Shown piece by piece: positions 48,447 through 64,000 of a stretch of DNA of 64,000 nucleotides. The DNA comes from Albula goreensis (lineage: Eukaryota > Chordata > Actinopteri > Albuliformes > Albulidae). The stretch spans positions 53,659,680 to 53,723,679 of the forward strand of contig CM040741.1 in assembly GCA_022829145.1 (NCBI GenBank), given 5' to 3'. How positions within the stretch are numbered: the stretch's first letter is position 1; every line of letters starts with the position of its first letter. Made by a program: the position numbers and the translations under genes. The notes beneath the pieces were generated by a model that was not told the origin of the DNA, made no database searches, and worked only from the letters and a program-made list of their open reading frames with translations.

Positions 48447-51134
48447 TATGAAAAACAAAAGTAGCCTGGCGTGCCGGAAACCCCAGGATAGCATTTACAT
48501 CTGTTATTAGCTTCTAATTCCTCTCCCACATCCCTCCACAAACCCAACCCCCCACCCACCAACCCCAACCCCCAGGCCCGTATTGCAATAAACAAGCCTA
48601 AAACTACATTACATTGAATCCTTGACTTTCTCAATGTCTGACATTTACAGGAAGATACTATAAACAGCTCAAAAAAAAAGTATAAGAAAAGTTACATTAA
48701 ACCTGCATGCACATCATACATAAAAAGTAAAATTGTTTTTTTCTTTTTCAATATAAAATGAACTATTATATTTTGACAGGGGTCTAAAAATGAACTAAAA
48801 GTGGCGAATATATATATATATTTATATATATCATTATTTTCTATTATTCAACTCTAGTGACTTCATTCAAAGGACAACTCATCAGGTGTGTTATACATCA
48901 GAAAGTATTTAAGTGGAGAGCTTTTCATTAGAGGAGATGTTTTGAAGTTCAGTGCTGCTAACTTGTTACCATCACAACAGTTTACCATACACCCCGGCAC
49001 CTTGAGCATTTTTTATGTAAATTTAGCTATGATTACAAGCAACCTGATTCAGCAAAAAAAAAAATTAAAAGTAATCATAATTAAGGTGGTGTATTTATAA
49101 GTCATATCAGACATTTATTTGAAAAAGACAACTACATTCAGAAATTATGAGGAAGACTCAGTGATATTACCTTGTCATGACTGGCAACTGATTTGCTCTC
49201 ATGTTTGTCATAACAGCAAAAACCACAATGTAGTCAATGTATATGCACTTCCTGTCAGAAAGATCCCTGAACAGTCAGGGTATAGCCATTACTCTAATTA
49301 AACATCCCAGTCATTTGTAACATCAGACACATCTATGCTACCAGTATCACATCGATCATTTAAGAAATGAACACTGCTTTCAATCAGCTAATATTTTGGC
49401 TGTTCCCTCTTCAGTAAAGCAAACAGTTGAGAAATACAATTTACAAAGCAAGAGAAACAAATCATTCAGAGCCTCATACATTCACAAATGAGATTTGTAG
49501 ATTTACACATGGTTAAGGTTCAACAAATACCTTCTCACCCACCCTCACCCACTCACACCCACTCACTCACACACACACACACCCACCCACCCTCACACAC
49601 TCTCTCAAACACACACACACACACAATCAAATGATTATTAAATGATAATGTATGTCAAAGGATAGTTATGAGTATTCAGGCAATAAAAACACAGGATAAT
49701 GGAAGCTAACCGTTTCAAAGCAACACAGGTAATGTGTCAAACATACCATACAATTCTCAGTCTTGAACACTGTAAATTAGGCAGAATTTTTCTGGAAATT
49801 GGAAAACACCACCTCAGTGATACAAGTCAAAGCTGTTTTTCTCCCATAAAAAAATTGTGACAATGCTCTTCTCTGGTAACATGCAAACATCTGGCTGAAT
49901 GGGGTCATGCTTACATGTATTTAAGCAGATATGCTGCATAGTTTTATAACTAGATATCTTGGGATGCACCCTTCTGAACATATCCATGAATAGACCCCAG
50001 ACAGGTCAAATATATTCTAATACACCGAGGGGAATTTTCTACATGCCACTGAAATGACGTTTACACAGCCACTAAACCATTTAAAAAATAAAAAAACATG
50101 GTCAAAACAAATAGGTCAAATACTTATGTGAACTGTTGATGGGAAAAAACGATAATCACCACGAAATAAACAGCATCCCAAACGCACAGGGTGGACACAA
50201 ATGATTTTCTTCTTTTCCCTTTTCCTTTGTTAATCATATGAGGGCACTTGAACCTCCCCAAAACAGTCAAATTTATTATTTTGGGAGGAAATATAGTTTT
50301 GATGGCCACTGACCAACTAACAATAACACTGTTGAAACTCCCATGGAAGCACCAAAACTAGTTGGGTGGATGTCTGTATGGTACCTGTTTGAAAAGGAAG
50401 TTTTCACATTGTGTGGTAAAATGCCAAGTACATTTTGCTTGTTCAATTAACATAACCACATTCTTTTTAAAGATGTCAAATAAATTAAAAAGGGTATTTA
50501 GATATACATAAATATACACATGGTCAGATGATTGAGGAATGTGATAAGGGTGCAAAGGCAATTGGCCAGTTGATATATGGGTGGTGCTCCAAGGTAGTTC
50601 TTTTGGTTCTTTATGTCTCCTGAAGGTTTGAGCTCAGATGGCGCTGCCAATGACGATTCTTCCTCTGAAATACAGCCACGTTTGCTGGGTCACTTTAAGA
50701 CTCAGACGCTGTATTGAGCAACCGTTTTCATGATGAATTCAACAGGCAAGGCCTTTTGAATTAAAAAAAAAAATGAAAAACAAAACCCACAATCTCCTCT
50801 TGTTTTCATTTATCCATTTAGAAAAAAATCTGGTTTGTTTAGACATTTTGCTCTCTTGATTTCAGACAGCTCCCTTTGAAAGCCAGAGAAATACACCTTG
50901 AACCTGTCAAGTCAACTAAGTTTCCTCACTTTTTTTTTCATTTTTTCCACCAAGCGTTTATTTAAAAACTTTAAAATGCTCTCCGACATGGTGTTTTTTA
51001 TTGTATTGTCATAAAAAACATAAGTCTTAGAAGAGAAATAATCATAACTGCATACAATGTTTGTTTAAAAACCAACAAAAATAAAAATAAAAAAATAAAA
51101 AGAAGCAGCTCCTGGCATGGCTGGAGCCGGGTTT
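48447..51134 (-). other. brd3: brd3 3' untranslated region
   Basis: AT-rich, no reading frame of note. It contains a CA-rich repeat at 49558-49624. The extent depends on which poly(A) signal is used. Confidence 0.5.
49558..49624. repeat. CA-rich repeat
   Basis: CACT and CCCA units around two pure CA runs. Confidence 0.85.
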
Positions 51135-60253
<9,119 letters not shown>

Positions 60254-60437
60254 GGTTTGTAGGGTCAGGGGAAAGAGGGCCTGCTGCCGATCTCAGTCTG
60301 TGGGGATGGGGGAGAGAGGGATGGGGGAGGGGAGGGGCTGCGTGCTGTCTCTCTTCAGTGAGTGGCGTGTTCCTCTTTCAGCTCAGTCCTCCACTGGGGG
60401 TGCCTGTATCCCATCTCAGGGCCTGACCTCGTGACCT
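60254..60437 (-). other. brd3: probable 5'UTR part of the brd3 start-codon exon
   Basis: TCTCTTCAG|AGGTCACG on - is a good acceptor about 180 bases before the ATG. Confidence 0.5.
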
Positions 60438-62520
60438 CTGAAGAGACAAAACAGGACATCATGGTTTCAGAAACATAAAAAGGAAACAATGACATGAGGG
60501 AAAATCAGCTCCCATTATATCATTACTTCACCCCAGTGGTAACATCTGATGGGGTGTTACCAGACACATGACTGATTCTTTGATCAACCAATCATTTCAG
60601 TGACACACCTCTGACCTATAAATCAAGCCTTGAAGTTCTGTATAATAAACACCTTGGGAAAATTCCACTAAAAAAATATTTTTAAAAAAATGTATAATTT
60701 TATTTATTGGCTACATTCTTTTTCAACAGAAATCCTTTTTGTTGGCTCTTCAATTAGTAATCAAACAACGTCAGAGGTAGCATACCCAGGTGCCAAGTAA
60801 CAAGTAGTCTAGATTGTATTTCCTTTATGGAGTCAATAACATTTGATATATAATGTATAAAAACAAACATACTTTCTTTGGAATGTTTCTTCAACTTTGA
60901 GTTGTAAACTGTAATTGGTTAGGAAGAATACTCTCAAAAAAACTGAGGACACCAGAGTATAAGCTATCCTGACAGTCTGATGTACACAACTAGATTGCTG
61001 CACTTGATTTCTGTAGAGGGGGGTTTTGGCAATCATATTTATTGAACAAAACCTTAAAAAGAAAACAGAAAATCCAAACCACAGAAAATAAACAACCAGG
61101 GGTTTGGTTTGTTTTTTATTAGTTAAGAAGTTCAACTCTCTTGTCCCATTGCACTTGCCGCTGAGCTGAAAACACTTAAACCGTTATATTCAGTATTACA
61201 AATGACACCATTAGCATTGGTTTGATTTTATATTAACTGCATCTGTCTATTCTATAACAAACAGGTATGGCACTCAAATGGCGTTTGAATAAAAAAAAAT
61301 AGCAGCAATAATTGTGTTGTGTAATCCACAGCACAAGAGGTATTGGGACTTAATGATAATGCTGCTTAGACCATAAAAAAATCTGGACTATGTTGGTGCC
61401 GGCTGTGTTGTTCCTCGACATTAATTCCACAGCAAGGTAAGGTTCTGGTCAACGGGGTGTCCCCGTTTGTCTAACTTTGAACAGTAAGGGTAAATTCAGG
61501 AGAGAGTAGGGAAGTAGGGGACAGACTTTTGGAATACATGTAAGGAAGGTTTAAAAAAATGATGCAGTCATTTGAAATGAAAAGAAAATTTGTTTAAAAA
61601 TAAAAAACATTGGCCACACGTTTTACTACAGTAAAATTGCCAGCTACAAATAATTGAAATGTCGGTATACGACAAAATCGATTTTCAGCTATTCTCAATG
61701 TGTGTAAAATGCAATTCTCGAACCTCAATCACCCTACTATACTCTGAATAGTTTAGGGAAAATAGATCCGAAAATATATACTACATTGTTACTATCGTTA
61801 CATTGTTTGGCTGTCTTAAATTATATTAGATTACTCCAGTTTGTAAATGCGAATAAAATATCAAGTTGTCTAAAACATGGTACAAGAAAAACTAATGCTG
61901 AACTATGGTTTTGAATACAACTCTTGCGTTAGCCAATTTATTTTACAACGACCGACATCCACCAGCCAATATCACAGCGAGCAGGCTAGTTAGACATCAG
62001 CACTGCCCAACTTTGTTCAGCAGCTGGTCTGAACGTTTGTTCCGAGATATTAGTGCTGTAAACAAGGGACTACTTTCATTTTACATAGCTATCAATCTAG
62101 ATCCAATGTAATATGGCCTGCATGTGTTGTACAGGAAAAAGTAATATAATCCCGCGCAAGGTCCACAATCAATGACATTTCAGAGCTAACTTACAACGAA
62201 AACCTCCAACCGACTAATTACGGTACCTTGCCTGTAACACAGTGAATTATGAACTGAGGCGCAAGTTGCCAAACCTAATTTTCGCAGCCAACGACTTAAA
62301 AACTACGCAAGAATACTGTTAGCCAACTGCAGCATAAAGATAGATAACTAGCAAGCTAGCAAACACTGCTACCCGCAAAGCGGGACAGCTAGCAAGCTAG
62401 CCAGCTAACGTTAATAAAAAGTGATCAAAATCCACTTTGGTCTTCACATCAACATATTCAGTAACCATAAATAATTCGCCAACACCGTCCACAGCTCCCC
62501 TGTCCAGTGGTTAGTTATAC
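60438..62520 (-). other. brd3: probable brd3 first intron
   Basis: AT-rich, without coding exons. Bounded by the acceptor at 60438 and a tentative donor GAG|GTATAA at 62520. Confidence 0.4.
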
Positions 62521-63300
62521 CTCAGTTTATATTATTTCCCGCGTGTACGGCATAGGAACGACTCAGACTGTGAGATGCGCGCAAAAGCTCGGTTCCTATT
62601 CTTTTTTTAAACAGACTATCCACACATTCTCCTAAAAGATGGCGGGCAGAGGATAGCTTGCCTGCTAGCGTGAATTGCAGTCGAATTAGCTAGCTGCACC
62701 ATACGTTTCCCCACAGTTAACAGGCCCACCGTCCACCAAATATAACCCAAACATACAAGTACAAGTAAAGCGTATGTTATCATTTGGTTACACTTTCCAT
62801 TTTCACAATCAAGTTCACCCTCAATATAAACACCTAAACGAAACCAGGCTTTGTTGCATTGTTGCGATACAGACACAGCTTTGTTGGAGCTAGCAACGAG
62901 TTAGCGAGATTCAAATCAATCTTTAAAAAATTCAAAACAATTAAAGCACAATTAGAAGGATGTGTAACTCAACTAATGCTAACGAAGGCGGGGGAAATAA
63001 AAAAAAATGTTTACTTCCTCAGTGGCTCCAACAGCGTTTTGATTGTAGGCGTCCAAGCAGCTCTTCTTTTATTTGAGCAAAGCTAAGCAGCATAAAGATG
63101 AGGTACAAGAAGTCCCCTGCCCATGCGCTGTGGCGCGCGGTTTCACGGTCCTTGCTGTGTGTTTTGATAGGCATTGTAGTTGAAAAAGGCTACATTCCCA
63201 ATTACGAGGACTACATCACCCAGTGTGCAATTCAAATAAGTTCTGTTTTGGCCCACTTTGCAGATCGCGGTTCCTTAGTGAGCTAACAAATTGGTAGTTT
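62521..63300 (-). promoter_or_regulatory. brd3: brd3 promoter / first exon region
   Basis: CpG-richer than its flanks. Holds four GCTAGC words, a YY1-type AAGATGGCGG at 62636-62645, GCGCGC words, and an ACTAYRNNNCCCR-type site at 63210-63228. TAACGTTA at 62406 and three more GCTAGC words lie just downstream. The first exon probably ends at 62521 (donor GTATAA); the start is not defined. It may also drive an opposite transcript to the right. Confidence 0.4.
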
Positions 63301-64000
63301 TTTTAAAATGTTGGGGCGTTTGAGTGAACTGGTTAGCATGCTGTAAAGTTATCGTAAAACACTACTGATTTAGCAGGACCACGTATGAAAAAAATGTTGT
63401 TGGCGAAACTGTTTTATTAAGCAATGTTACACTGGTACCTTGCCATAGCTAGCCCTTTTTCCTAAGACAGTGTAGATACGGTGTAGGACTATGTTCTTTG
63501 ATTTGAAAAAAACTGGCAACCCAGTTGTATGTTGCGGTTTGTATTGATATGCTTAAAATTGTTGCTGTGTTGCAAATGAGTGATATGCTAATTTAGTGTC
63601 GCTGTGGTCTGCGAAAACAAAAGCTTCCTTTCGTGTTTTAGTCACCGTGGAGTCTCTTGCAAATGCATTGGATATTAGTTGAAAATGAACAACAAATTAT
63701 TGGAATTAAGTTATTTTAGAATATCCAGCGGAATGCCTGGCAGTATTGATGTAGCTTTTATTGGATGTCTGCTAATAGAAGGCTACTTCTTGCTTGACGT
63801 AATCTTTCTCTTAATCTTGAAAAACAGAGTTTCTTGTAAGCATTGAGAGACCAGATCACGATGAAAACATGTAGCTTTTGACACGTTTCCCATACATTCA
63901 TTCCTTCAATCAGGCGGATATCAATTCCTGTCTTTCCTTAACAGTAACTTCAATCTTTCTCAATCCAGTCCCGTGAAAGCATATAAATGTATTGTTTTGG
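63301..64000. other. unassigned right end
   Basis: AT-rich, with one GCTAGC word at 63448. No exon, repeat or RNA gene recognised. Confidence 0.5.

Noticed and set aside
63098-63286. + strand frame of 62 codons to the right of brd3
   Set aside because: It overlaps promoter-type motifs (ACTAYRNNNCCCR), has no family resemblance, and its start context is unremarkable. I do not call a gene.

Overview
The window comes from a vertebrate nuclear genome, almost certainly a ray-finned (teleost) fish. Genes are split into short exons with GT-AG introns. Microsatellites and MITE-like hairpins are common, one stretch resembles a tRNA-derived fish SINE, and intergenic distances are short. Three highly conserved regulators of transcription can be reconstructed: rxra (retinoid X receptor alpha, + strand), wdr5 (WD repeat protein 5, - strand) and brd3 (BET bromodomain protein, - strand). 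No bacterial, viral or CRISPR features are present.

Layout: 1-11844 is non-coding DNA upstream of the first rxra coding exon seen here, probably a long 5' intron. It holds microsatellites, a SINE-like remnant and a perfect DR1 nuclear-receptor site. rxra coding exons run 11845-28746, and the N-terminal A/B exon(s) are missing, so they should lie to the left of the window. A 3.8 kb 3'UTR ends near a poly(A) signal at 32499. wdr5 follows tail-to-tail: its complete 334-codon CDS is in 13 exons between 44660 and 38089, with a non-coding first exon likely near 47.4 kb. brd3 lies upstream of wdr5 on the same strand: its complete 713-codon CDS is in 11 exons between 60253 and 51135, with a promoter region around 62.5-63.3 kb. 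The last 0.7 kb shows nothing recognisable.

All three products act on chromatin or transcription. RXRA is the shared heterodimer partner of many nuclear receptors. WDR5 is the histone-H3/MLL-SET1 scaffold. BRD3 reads acetylated histones. The three genes are also neighbours on human 9q34 (recalled knowledge), so this is an old syntenic block and the identifications support one another. Exon junctions were worked out by hand from splice consensus, reading frame and protein-family conservation. Every reconstructed junction keeps frame, and the total lengths (369 partial, 334, 713 aa) fit the families.

I found no evidence of a wholly new system. The most interesting signals are regulatory or concern gene structure: a shared GCTAGC/TAACGTTA vocabulary at the wdr5 and brd3 promoter regions, a perfect DR1 upstream of rxra, a paired ETS-RUNX cluster in an rxra intron, a GC-AG intron inside the brd3 bromodomain 1, duplicated tandem splice donors in brd3, a possible intron-retention C-terminus of brd3, and a long hairpin element inside wdr5.
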